Shown here: positions 13,277-23,950 of the stretch, piece after piece
How positions within the stretch are numbered: position 1 is the first letter of the stretch
How the letters are laid out: every line of letters begins with the position of its first letter
NCBI GenBank assembly: GCA_014549065.1
Contig: JACDOX010000387.1
Coordinates: 194,858 to 258,857, forward strand
Source: Cardinalis cardinalis
Taxonomy: Eukaryota; Chordata; Aves; Passeriformes; Cardinalidae
DNA length: 64,000 nucleotides
Reading direction: 5' to 3'
Position numbers and translations under genes: made by a program
The notes under the pieces: generated by a model
The model's input: only the letters and a program-made list of their open reading frames with translations
What the model was told of the DNA's origin: nothing
The model's database searches: none

Positions 13277-15884
13277 CTGGGGAGGGAGAAAACAGGGCCC
13301 ATTCTGTGCAACAAGCAGCACTTTAGGGAGAAAGTCAGGAGGATAGACTGAAAGAGCTGCTGTTCAAAGAGCTGCTAACATTTCCAGTATGCCTTGAAGA
13401 ATTTTGTCTATTTTTGTGCCGCAAGCTGAGCTCTGCTGATCTAAATCCAGATCAGCTCCGCTTCACAAACGCAGCAGCTCTGAATTCAGCCTGGTTTAGC
13501 TCTGGTCTTTTATCCTTGGGAAACATGGCTCGCTCTGAAGATGGGAAGAAGCACAATGCTGTGAAAAGCACCAGGAATTCAGCCCTTGGAGCCAAAGAAG
13601 CAGGCACATGCTGCAGGGGGTGAGAGCCACGTGCAGCCAGCCGCAGTTATCCTGAGACACCGCGAGCAAGCGAGCTCAGCAGCCAGCCCGGCCTTCCAGG
13701 GCAGCCAAGACATGGAAAGACCTCCCAGAAATAAGGGCAACTCTCTCCCAGTGCTCCCAGGGGTGGGTTTGGCTCGCATGGTGCTAAAGGTTTGCCAATG
13801 ACAATCTGCCACTAACAGCAAGATGCAGGACGTGCCGAAGACTTGGACCAAAAAAAGTTCTGCTTTGTCCCTCTGAGACCTCTCCAGCTTCCAGCACCTG
13901 ATCCTGTGTGCCCTGCAGGGCTGCACCGGGCACTGGCAAGGTTTTAGAGCAGCACAAGCACCGAGCAAAACCTGTGTGCAGCTGCAAAGAGCCTGGCACG
14001 TTGCTCCTTGGTGCATACTCAGACCCTCCTNTAAAAACCCTCCACGGTTTTTACCGTGCACTGCTGTGGGTTGGAGAAATGCTCTTAAACAGGGAGGAGA
14101 CGTGAAACACTGCCAGCAATTGTGTTCTGCAGGGGTCAGGACAGACCTCAACACCCTCAGAGCTCTGTCCTGACACGTGCCAGGACATCCCTGTGNTGAC
14201 TTGCTCCTGGTGGAGCTGCTGGCCTGCCTTTCAGTTCTCTGCTTCCAGCTGCAGGACACCAAAGCAAGGCAGAGTGTTGCTNCATGGTGGAGTGTCTCCA
14301 GCACGCACCAGAAAACAGAGTTCAGAATGCTCAAAAGGCCCCTAAACCCAACTGCTGATGCAGGAATGGCAGGAACAGGAAACATCTTCCACTGCTGCAC
14401 AGCAGCTGTCCCTCAATGACTCCTCCAGGTGCTGGCAGCTTCTCTAGCGCGCGTAATCTGCCTGAAATTGTCTGCATTTATCACTTTTGCCATGGTGTTT
14501 GAGCACCTTGCAAGCTTTACCAGCCCTCTGCAATACAGGGAGCTGCTGCTGGCTGCTGGAGCAGGTGGGGAGCTGGTGTGGATGGCATGTGTGAGTCCTG
14601 GGGAGGGGAGATGTGCCCCCTCAGCCCCTCTCTGCCAGGCTGCACAAAGCTTGCTCCAAGCCTTGCCTGCAGAGAATGACTCTAGAGCATGAGCATCTGC
14701 CTTACCCTGGGGTAAGCAGCAAAGACCACGAGCTTGATTTCTGCTCCTCTTTTAACCTAGATGGAAAAAAGCCTTTCAAAGCTCCCTCTTCAGCCTCCTT
14801 TTCTTGGCTGCAAGCAAAAAGCCTGCAGGCACAGGAAGGACAGCAAGCAAGCACCCTGAGGCACCCACAGCAGCCCTTGGGGGACACCAGCAATGCCCCC
14901 AGCCCAATGGGTGACAGTGCCCAAGGCTGCCCCTGCCTCTGCTGAGCGCGGCCGCCCCGAGCTGTGCCACNGCTGCTCTCCATCCTGTGAGAAATCCTGC
15001 ACGGCATCTGGCCACAGCTGTCTGGGCAGCCACACACCCTGCCCAGCCTGCAGCAGCCAGCCCTGAGGAGACAGAGAGGAGAACTGCTCCCCCAAACACA
15101 TCACCTCGTGCCTGGATGCACAAGGGACGTCTCCAGCAAAGGCCAGGCACCACGGGCAGGGCGCTGCAGTGACCCAGGATTTAGTTGTTGCATCTGCCTC
15201 TGGTTTCATCCCTGTCAAGTGGCATAAACAATCAAAGCAGCATTAATAAGGGCATTTGGTGGAGGCTTTTAGGTTCTTATCTTGCTTTTAATGATTCATT
15301 CAGCTTCCCTTGGCTCTTGCAACCCAAGCCCTCCCCATTCTTCCTGATCAAAACCTGCCGGGAGCCACCCCAGCACAGGCTGGAAAAATTAAAGGGACTT
15401 GGGCTGCAAGGAATAAAGGACTCATAAGGGGAGGATGAGCTCTCTGTAGAGGCACACAGAAATAAGCCACATTTGCTTGAGCTTATGATCCCTAATTAGC
15501 AGCCCCACGGCCGTGTAACCACAATGCTGCTGCCGCCACACGTTCAGCCAGGCTGCATTTCCTGATGGAATCATCCCTGGCAGCCCCCAGCCCTGTTCTG
15601 CCACTCTGCTCTGGCCCCATGGCCACACCAACGCTCTGCTGGGGAGGTGCCACCACAGAGGGGACAGGAGAGCAGAGAGGGGATATTTTTCCCCCACACG
15701 GCACCGTTTTCATGTCCCATTTTCATGCCCCACACCTCTGTATCAAGCAGCCTGAGCAGCTCTCAAGCAGGGCAGAGAAAGCCTCCAGCACATCTCACAT
15801 CCATCAGGCAGCTCTCCCTGCCCCTTGATGCTGATGTATGGACTCCTTGCCCAGCTGCCAGAGGGACCCCTTATATCAGATAGC

Positions 15885-16235
15885 TTTTATCTCAAAATAA
15901 GCCCTGGAAAAATAACACGGGCTTTATTTGTCATTCACTCTGGGAAAGTTTTGAGCTAATAAATAAAGTGAAGTTATTTTAAAGAGCAATAGGTTTCTTA
16001 AAAACTTCAGTTCTGGGCTCTGACAGAAATAACAATACTACTGTTGCCTAAATACCCATCAGCTCAGCTTCTGCAAAATTTGGTTTCTTTGGCTGCAAAG
16101 AGCAAAACTTTGCAAATGAATTTGCATCACACTCATGTAATTAGCAATTAGCTCCCTGGTGGAAAATGACTCCCCCACACTATATTTGGGTGAATCACAC
16201 CCAGGTGGAGTTTTTGTAACTTGTTTTGTGCATGT
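15885..16235. promoter_or_regulatory. Candidate regulatory block with octamer and CArG-like motifs
   Basis: An AT-rich unique stretch carries a perfect octamer site ATTTGCAT (16120-16127, reverse complement of ATGCAAAT), TAATTAG/CAATTAG homeodomain-type cores just downstream, and a CArG-like CTATATTTGG at 16180-16189. It has no repeat or coding similarity. CArG and GATA sites are known in the cardiac promoter of mammalian NCX1, but an enhancer role here is inference from motifs alone. Confidence 0.25.
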
Positions 16236-16626
16236 GCACATTCACAAACACAGAGGCACATCAGAATCTTGGCCAAATTCTTCCATTTGATCTGCTCTTC
16301 ATTTCAGTGCAATTGAGACCAGAGGTCTCAGCTCTTAAACCACAGGAGACTTCAAGTGTNAATGTTGGTATTAGCAACCCCCTGCCCCACTGGCACTGAA
16401 AGTCAGAGATGGGCTCCTGCTTCCTGATGTCAGCCCAGGACTCCTGAGGACAGCTCAAGAANTCCTGCACAGTTTTGTGGAGCTATTTACAGTGCTTGAG
16501 TAAAGAGGTGAGAGTGTATTTCCCCCAGTGGAGTGCAGACATGTGAGAAGCACAGCACTATGCAGGACAAGAACCCTTTGCCCTAAGCTGGATTTTGAGC
16601 CCCATTTTCATATGATAGATCAGAGC

Positions 16627-16728
16627 TTGTCTTCCTCTCCTGCCCCCAGCTCACATGTGGGACAAAAAGTTCCCAATTGTTTTTTCAGGGTACANAGTGG
16701 CTTTGTGCAGTAANTGAATTAAATTTGA
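16627..16728 (+). repeat. 102-bp unidentified repeat, copy A
   Basis: This segment aligns without gaps to 18920-19021 with 8 mismatches over 100 comparable bases plus two Ns. It starts TTGTCTTCCTC and ends AATTAAATTTGA. Several differences are CG in copy B against TG or CA here, the signature of methylated CpG decay. The flanks of the two copies do not align. It may be a fragment of an uncharacterised interspersed repeat; it matches neither CR1 nor the LTRs in this window. Confidence 0.85.
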
Positions 16729-17013
16729 CTCACTTTTGCNTTAACCTCATGCAGCAAGCTTGGGAGACACCCCTTCAGCAACAACCGTATTTCTCCATAT
16801 TCTCCTTTTCCTGTGGTGGCAAACATGGCCTTTCATCACTTGCCCAGCTGGGTAGATTGGCAGGATGATGAAAAAAATGAGAGAGCCTCAGTAAAGTCAG
16901 TCAGTGATGTTGGCCAGGTTTGATTGAGTCTCCCTTGCCAAGGACACTGACACAACCCAATCACTCAACGGAGCCACTACCACCATGTACATCCAAGCCT
17001 GTATAAGTATTTT

Positions 17014-17175
17014 CATAGAAGATTGTCTAATTCCAACACCCCTGCCATGGGCAGGGATGCGACCCACTAGAGCACGCTGCCCAGGGCCACTTCCAACCTG
17101 GCCTTCAACAATTCCAGAGATGGGGCATCCACTTCTCTGGGGAGCCTGTTCCAGTGTCTCACTCGAGGTTATGAG
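17014..17175 (-). mobile_element. CR1 LINE 3' fragment
   Basis: The plus strand shows the reverse complement of the avian CR1 3' region: an ATCTAGTTCCAA-like start, CTGCCATGGGCAGGGA, then AACCTGGCCTTCAA, GATGGGGCATCCAC and CTGTTCCAGTG in the expected order. The terminal ATTCTATG tail is degraded. It is truncated at its 5' side, as nearly all CR1 copies are. Confidence 0.9.
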
Positions 17176-17979
17176 GGCAAGTCATGTGAACATGGACTTC
17201 AAAGCCATTTAAACCCTTGGGCAGGTTCAGTTCCCAAATCAGCCTTAAGGCTTTGCCCTGATAGAGAAGGTTTATGTACAATTTGGGTCTAATCCAGGAG
17301 TTCTTAGTCACTTCCTAAAGATACAGAAATCCCCATGGCCTTGCAAAGCAGCAAGGCATCTGCATCCGTGAAAGAAATACAGGATGGGAGCCACAGGGGG
17401 GTCTTTGCCTCCTTTTCAGCCAGAGACAGGGACTTATGGGAGCAGTGGAAAGCCACCTGCACCCAGTGGGGACAGCAAATACCACCCTGGCAGGATGATC
17501 ATGTTATGTGCAGAGCTGTCCCCGGGCTTCATTCGTGCAGCCTGCACCAGCCCGTCTCCTGGGTTGTTTCAGTCCACAGCTCAACCAGAGCTGCTGACTT
17601 CAGGCTCTGCTGGTATTTCTCCTTGCAAAGTTCAAGGGGTAGCAAGTGCTTTTCTGTTGGGATTGTTTCCCTATCTGAAGGTAATTGAGATTTNACTGAA
17701 AAGCAACAATTCTGAATTCTGCCCTCCCCTACGCACATTGCAGTGCTGCTTGGGGATAAAAAAAGCTCATGGATTGTTTTTATGTTCTCTTTCTCCTCTA
17801 TACTGTTTAACATTGTTTCACAGAGATTCAGTAACAGCGTGCATGATGNGCTCCATTTCTCCCAGCACGGTGAACCCAAATTTCATGTATCAGCACTCCC
17901 CGTGCTGAATGAGACACCAGACCTCACTAGAGTGGAACACTCCCCCCTTGAATTGTCACTGGGAAATTTGCCACAAAGG

Positions 17980-18350
17980 TGTGGGATTCATTCTCTGAAC
18001 CTGAGAGAAGCAATGAGAGAAGCAGAGAAAAGAATGATCAAAACAATTCTTCTCTCATTCGCTGCTCCTGCGTTGTGCCAAAGTAGAATGCAATATGGAG
18101 ATTGCTCNCCCAAAGTGATGGTGTTTTGTTTTCTNGGCCTATTAAGGGCCAAGTGTGTGTGTGTGTCGGGACTGTCGGCAGACAGTCATGAGATTCTGGG
18201 CAGTTGAGTGCTTGTGCAGATTCAGTTTAGATGTAGTGTAATANAGNATAGAATAATATAGTATAATAAAGTAATTAATTAGCCTTCTGATATCAATGGA
18301 GTCAGGTGCATCATTCCTCCCGGATGTCGGGCAGAAATATCACCGATACA
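17980..18350 (+). mobile_element. Solo LTR of an endogenous retrovirus
   Basis: A 371-bp element runs from TGTGGGATTC to CACCGATACA, giving TG...CA ends. It is flanked by AAGG on both sides (17976-17979 and 18351-18354), a 4-bp target duplication typical of class I (gammaretrovirus-like) elements. A poly(A) signal (AATAAAG) near 18265 sets the orientation as plus. It has no internal retroviral sequence, so it is a solo LTR left by recombination. The family name cannot be assigned without a repeat library; I recall similar LTRs from songbird genomes. Confidence 0.85.
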
Positions 18351-18919
18351 AAGGGACTCCATGAACGTGACGTTAGCTTAAACTGAAAATAATAAAAAAA
18401 AGCTTTTCATAAAATGAAGGAATCTGGCTCCTCTTAAGGTGGGTCTAAAGCTGAAAGGCTACAGCAGAAGCAAGCAGAGCAGTAGCTCTCCTCATGTTCA
18501 CCCAAGAGGATGCACCACTCATCTTATTTCAGGATGGAGAGGGGCCAGACAGCCTCACTGCCTTATGTAAAACTTGCTCACGTTGTTCCTGGCCTCCTGA
18601 AGGCTTCCCAAAGAAGCTGTCCATCCCTCTCTGCTGAGGGAGGCTGCCTGGATCTGCAGCAGTGATACCATTTCATGGCCCACCTGGAAAACACAGAGCC
18701 TGGCCCAGGTCCTGCATGGACCCTTCACTGGCTTCAGCAGGCTGTGGTGATTGACTCTCTGTAAGGAGCTGGCTGTATTGCTGGATGGGAATTAGATTTG
18801 ATTACCTGCTGCCTTATTTGGGTTTCAGTGCACCAAGAGGGACAGCTGCTGTGTGGGGTGAGTGGCCAGTGGCCATGGATCTGCCTTGCTGGCAGAGCTA
18901 AGAAAAGGCCTTTGACATT

Positions 18920-19021
18920 TTGTCTTCCTCTCCTGCCCCCAGCTCACGTGCGGCACGAAAAGTTTCCAACCTCTTTTTCAGGGTACAAAGTGGCTTTGTG
19001 CAGTAACTGAATTAAATTTGA
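18920..19021 (+). repeat. 102-bp unidentified repeat, copy B
   Basis: This is the partner of 16627-16728, in the same orientation and about 2.3 kb away. It retains CpGs (CACGTGCGGCACG) where copy A has TpG/CpA, so it is closer to the presumed ancestor. The segment between the copies contains a CR1 fragment and a solo LTR but does not have the structure of a provirus. Confidence 0.85.
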
Positions 19022-19370
19022 AGAGAAAGTGAGCCATCAACCAGAGGTGTCTGGTGTCAGAGCAGGAAATTTGAGGATAAGCATCTAAGAGCACTCTGTG
19101 CGTATCTTGTGCGTAGTTCAGATGGCTTCAGCCTGGTCCAGCTCCCATGAAAGGACAGCAGTGAAAGCCACTGACAATGGTTAAGGGATCTNAGAGAGGT
19201 TGAGGCTTTGAAAATGCCTCAGAAGTGGAAAACAAGGAGGAAGAATAAGTGGTCAGTTTTCAAAGGAACGAGCTCACCTGTGGGGTGCGTGGGAGGATGT
19301 AGAGGGCTGCAGAAGGCCTTGAACAGGCTGAGAAAAATGTATGGATGTGTCCATGGATGTACACGCATAC

Positions 19371-19669
19371 AGAATCACAGAATCACAGAATAATGAGCTT
19401 GGAAGAGACCTCTAAGATCATCGAGTCCAACCTATGCCCTAGCACCTCAACTGAACTGTAGCACCAAGTGCCATGTCCACTCTTTTATTAAACACATCCA
19501 GAGATGGTGATTCTACCACCTCCCTGGGAAGAGCATTCCAGTACTTTATTATCCTTTTGGTGAAATTTTTTTTCCTAATATCCAACCTATACCTTCCCTG
19601 ACATAGCTTAGATTGTGTTCTCTGGTTCTGTCAGGTGCTGCCCTTGGAAGAGACCGACCCCCACCAGGG
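19371..19669 (-). mobile_element. CR1 LINE 3' end
   Basis: The plus strand begins with AGAATCACAGAATCACAGAA, the reverse complement of the CR1 terminal 8-mer repeats. It continues with CTTGGAAGAGACC, AAGATCATCGAGTCCAACC and TTCCTAATATCCAACC, the standard order in inverted CR1 tails. The middle differs from the 17.0 kb copy, so it belongs to a different CR1 subfamily. The end at 19669 is approximate. Confidence 0.92.
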
Positions 19670-21969
19670 NCTAATACACACGTGGATGCGTATTTAACTC
19701 CACCTTAGAGAGAACTGTAAGAATCTCCAAAGGCATCCAAGGAGGACAAGGGAGTGGGAAGATGAAGTCTGAAGAAACTAATGCAGAGCAGCACACATAC
19801 CAATGGCAAAAGACCCAAACTACTCCTACATGCCCTACATTGTAAATCAGCTGAAGCTGCTCCTGAAAACGACTTCCCAGCAGCCAGCCCAGCAAAGAAC
19901 TCTGGCATCATAAAAACAAAATACAACCTTTTGCTGTGCAAACAGTAGATTGAAAAAAATAGTATCCAACTAGCACAATAACATTCAGTAAAGCAGCTGC
20001 AAGGGCACATATGAGGTTTCTGTTATTCCACTTCAGAAAGGGAGAACATCAAGTAACAGGGTGACAACTGATAAAGGAGTGCAGAGATTTCCATACTAAG
20101 CCAGGCTGCTGCACACAGAGGATTTGTTTAGCTTAAAGATAAAGCAATATATAAAAGGTCTGCCTGACACTTCTCATTTATTCTTCCTTGACACAAGAAT
20201 AAATGATCTTGGTGAAATGAAAAAGCAATGTATTTCAAAGAAACAAAAGGGTTTTTATATTCTTACCTACAGTGCACCAAATTGTGGCACTGACACGTTG
20301 TTGAGATCAGGAAATTAGCATGATTAAAGACAGAATCAGATGTTTAGGAGGAAAATAGAGTTACTTTAAATGAAAGTTTAGGAAAAAACTCATGCAAGCC
20401 CCTGTGCTTTTATGAGAAAATACTAACAAATATGCTTTCTCATTCAGTCCNGGCCAAACAACTAGGAACAAAGAATTGGTCCAAAGATGCTGGAAGGCAG
20501 CCCCAAACCAGTGATTCTGGAAATGGTGCAGCTCTCCCCCCACCTTTCTCTGTGTCCTGAGCTGGGTGCATCAGAAAGGGAGAGGATGATGGGCAGGGAG
20601 TCAGGGACACCACAGCCCAGCCACCACCCAGTGAGGCCACCAAAAGGTCTTTCAACTCCCATGGCCACCTCTCAGCTTGGTTGTTCAAGGCCCTGGTAAA
20701 GGCTGAAGAGCAGCTGAGGCCTGGAAAGCTCACCTGTCAAGTGTGGACCCAGAGCAGTGGTTCTGGGCAGGTTCTGCTCCTTTGGGAGAGTCTGACCTAA
20801 CCTGCATGGCCAACAGCACAGTAATAATGGGATCCTAAGGAATCCAGATGATTATTCTGAAACATGTAACTGCATGCAGTAAGATGAACAAAAAAAAAAA
20901 TGCTGTATCTGTAGAAAGCAAAAAGGGTTGAATTTGCTGGGTAAGGGGAGTAATTTAACTCCCTTTTCTCTGAGCCATGCAGGACTCAGCATTACCCAGG
21001 AGGAAGGTTTCCCCTGGCTCTCAGTGGATTGTATTTCAACCATCAGCTGTTTTTATCCTACAGAAACCTCACTTCCCCATGCTCCCTCCCTGGCCTGACT
21101 CCTTTCAACCTTGTGCCTCACAGCTGAGTGCCTGGTTGGAAGAGAAGGGTATGGAAATGAAATCACTGCAAGATGCAGAGGGCAAGCAGGCAGCCCAGGG
21201 TGCAGCTCCAGAGGTCACATCCTCCTGTCCTTTCCTATGGGAAAGTGCTCTCTAGATCTGCTCACACCCTTCCCCAACAGTTTCAGAGCCCAAAGCTGAC
21301 CCCCCAGCCACAAGCCTGCCATGTCTTTCTCCAGCTGGGGCACCCTGGGCAGGGCTGCTCTGCTGCAGGAACAAAAGGCTTTTTCCTCTCTCTGTCTTTG
21401 CTGGCACCTTGATGGTGTCCCCCAGAGTCAGAAAGGGACTCTCCCTGAGAAAAGAGTGAGCAAAGGGGCTGCTCCTTATCAGTGGTAGGGTACAGAAAGG
21501 GACGAGATCTTCCCACAGTGGGCTCAGCTTTGTGGTGGGAATGAAATCACAGCTCCTGGCAAGATCCACAAACCAAGCCCAATCAAACCACTCACCATGG
21601 TAGGGGGATGCTTGCAGAGTGAAACAGCTTCATTGCTGATCTTTGTGTACCCTTGGACAGGCTGATATTTTCTTCTTGTGCCATAGATCACTGACATCCT
21701 CCATGTGGAATAGCTCTGGGACGATGGAGAGGGAGAGAAGCCACACAGGAACAACGTGACTCTGCCAAGGTCCTGCTCAGCACCTGGCCTGGGCACAGCA
21801 CTGTCTGCTGGGGGGCTCTGCCCATCTGGCCCCCTGAGAGTGCTCTCCAGCCGTGACTGCTTCTGGCTCAGGGCTTCCCAGCCACAGGAAAACATGGAGC
21901 TTTGCCTGGAATTGAGCAAGTGCAGCCAGGGCCTGGGCATAGTGCTGCCTGAGCAAAAGCAGGGGTGCA

Positions 21970-22021
21970 GGTCACTAGAACTGGTTACTAGGGGCCTGCT
22001 GGTCACTAGAACTGGTTACTA
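21970..22021. repeat. Direct repeat of 21 bp, period 31
   Basis: GGTCACTAGAACTGGTTACT plus A occurs at 21970-21990 and again, identical, at 22001-22021, with 10 bases between. It looks like a recent small tandem duplication. Confidence 0.95.
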
Positions 22022-23513
22022 CTTTCTTTTCAATGGTCCCACCAAGGGGAAAAAGGACCCTAAGGCTATTCCCAGCCCCTGCCCTGACCTTGGTGAGCCC
22101 AGTGGGCCACGACCTCTTGTCCTGATTGCTACAGGGTGGTGAAGATGGGTGACATGTACAAGCCANCCTTCTGGGACTGCTTCCACAGGAAATCTCCACT
22201 GCAGATCTCCCCACAATCTCTCCAGGGAGGCTGGAAAGGTAACACCCATCACTTGCAGCTGCTGCATTGCTCCCAAAGGCAGCACGGTCTACCAGAATGA
22301 GGAGATCTACCTTTGCCCAGGTCCTCTGCTAAGTGTTGGACTTGTTGGACTCTCTTCATCCTGTTTGCCATCAGCAGGCTTAGACTGGCTTTCAGACAAT
22401 GTCAGTTTGTGATTGTCTTCCAAAGGCATCACATGAAAAATGTTCAGAGGTGTTTAGCCCCAAAGCTAAACAAGCAGTTTTCAAGCAGTGCTGCAGAGGG
22501 GCTGGGGGTTTCCTTCTTGCTCCCCATGGGGGCTGTCTCACCAAGGGGCAGTGGGAAAGTCTCCACGTCCCTTCACTCCCCTTGCATTGTCCCTGTGAGA
22601 CAAACAACCCCTTGGTATGGCACCACTCAAGGGGAATCATGTCTGGCCAAGACCCGGTTCCACCACGGCACCAGGGCCAGGAGAATGGATGCAATGGATG
22701 CATTAAATTTCCCCGTGCAATTTAATGGGGCCTTGGGAGCTCCCCTTGTCCCTGGAGGATCAGAGAAACTGGAGAGAAACTGGACTTGGTTCATGGTAAA
22801 GGGAAACTCAGCGCTGGACCACCACTGAGACAGAGCAAAGGCCCTGGGTTCTGCATGGGCAGAGAGGAGGTGCCCAGACACACATCCCAGGAGGTCAGCT
22901 GGGCNATCACACATTGAGGAATGGCCAGAGAAATCACTGCCACCGGTGGCTTCAGGGTCCTCTCCATCCCATAAAATCCCGTCAGAAAAGCAGGAAAAGG
23001 GGGTGGATGGCAGCAGCAGGTAGGAGGAAAGTGCCAACAGTGAGAGTCTAGGACTCATCTGGGATGTACAGAAATGCAGCTGAGCCTGTCTCTGGCACGT
23101 CCCCAGCAATTCCCCAAAGCTGGGGATCAGACAGCTTTAACATAAGGAATCTTGATCCTTATAGAAGCTCCCACCCTACACTGGAGTCCTTTGGGAAATA
23201 AAACCAAGGATGACAAGTCCCTTCCCTTTGGAGCAGGAGCAGGAGCAGGAGCTGTGGCTTTGCATCACTAAGCACGTCAACACACATTGGACATGCTCTC
23301 CTGCAGTCCCAGCTACTATTTCTGTCCCTGGGTTTCCACAGCTTCTTCCAGAGATGCCAGTGTGGTATCCAATTAACTCATCAGTCACAGCTCCCCGAGC
23401 TTTGCTGGGTGCAGACTCTCAACCACATAAATAATAAATAGGAAAACTAACATCTTGCTTCTGTTCCTCTGCTCCTTTCAATTGCTAATCTGGAGCAGCC
23501 ACCTTAGTGCATG

Positions 23514-23515
<2 letters not shown>

Positions 23516-23550
<35 letters not shown>
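23516..23550. repeat. (CA)n microsatellite
   Basis: An uninterrupted CA array of 35 bases is followed by ATATGCACAC. It is likely to vary in length among individuals. Confidence 0.98.
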
Positions 23551-23554
<4 letters not shown>

Positions 23555-23579
23555 GCACACGGAGACACCAAGTGCCTGC

Positions 23580-23950
23580 ACTCCACTTTGATTAATTGTG
23601 CATTTGGTGACGAGTTCAGCTTGTGGCAAGGCTGTACACACGACTAGAAAACAAGGCTGGCTTTAATAGACCTAATTTTCATTAATCTTGTTGCCTCTCT
23701 CTGCCTCACTGCTGAAAGGAACTGAGGTTAATCAGAAAAAAGGAGTCTCTTTTGTAGAGCTGGTGGGAGGTTGCAACAGGGCTGCATTGGTTATTTTCCA
23801 TACTCCCCTGAGGCTCATGTAGGAACAGACATTTAGTCCAAACTATATTACTTGGCTAACAAGATTTACAAGCAGTTTGAGATAATGCAATCATTTCCAA
23901 AATTAAGGAAGGGCATTCTCTAAAAAGTAAAGCTTGGGAGGAGGGAGCTG
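23580..23950. promoter_or_regulatory. Candidate conserved non-coding block
   Basis: A unique AT-rich stretch has TTGATTAATTG, CATTAATCTTG, GGTTAATCAG and similar paired-homeodomain-type cores, and no repeat or coding similarity. It is a motif-based guess only. Confidence 0.2.

Noticed and set aside
13579..14400. 273-codon minus-strand open frame, the longest outside exon 2 and simple repeats
   Set aside because: It contains three ambiguous bases, is rich in Cys, Trp and Ser, has no recognisable domain, overlaps open frames on the other strand and sits inside the intron. Stop-poor GC-rich sequence explains it.
16627..19021. The 102-bp direct repeats as LTRs of a small element
   Set aside because: The copies lack TG...CA ends and flanking target duplications, and the sequence between them is a mixture of CR1, another LTR and unique DNA.
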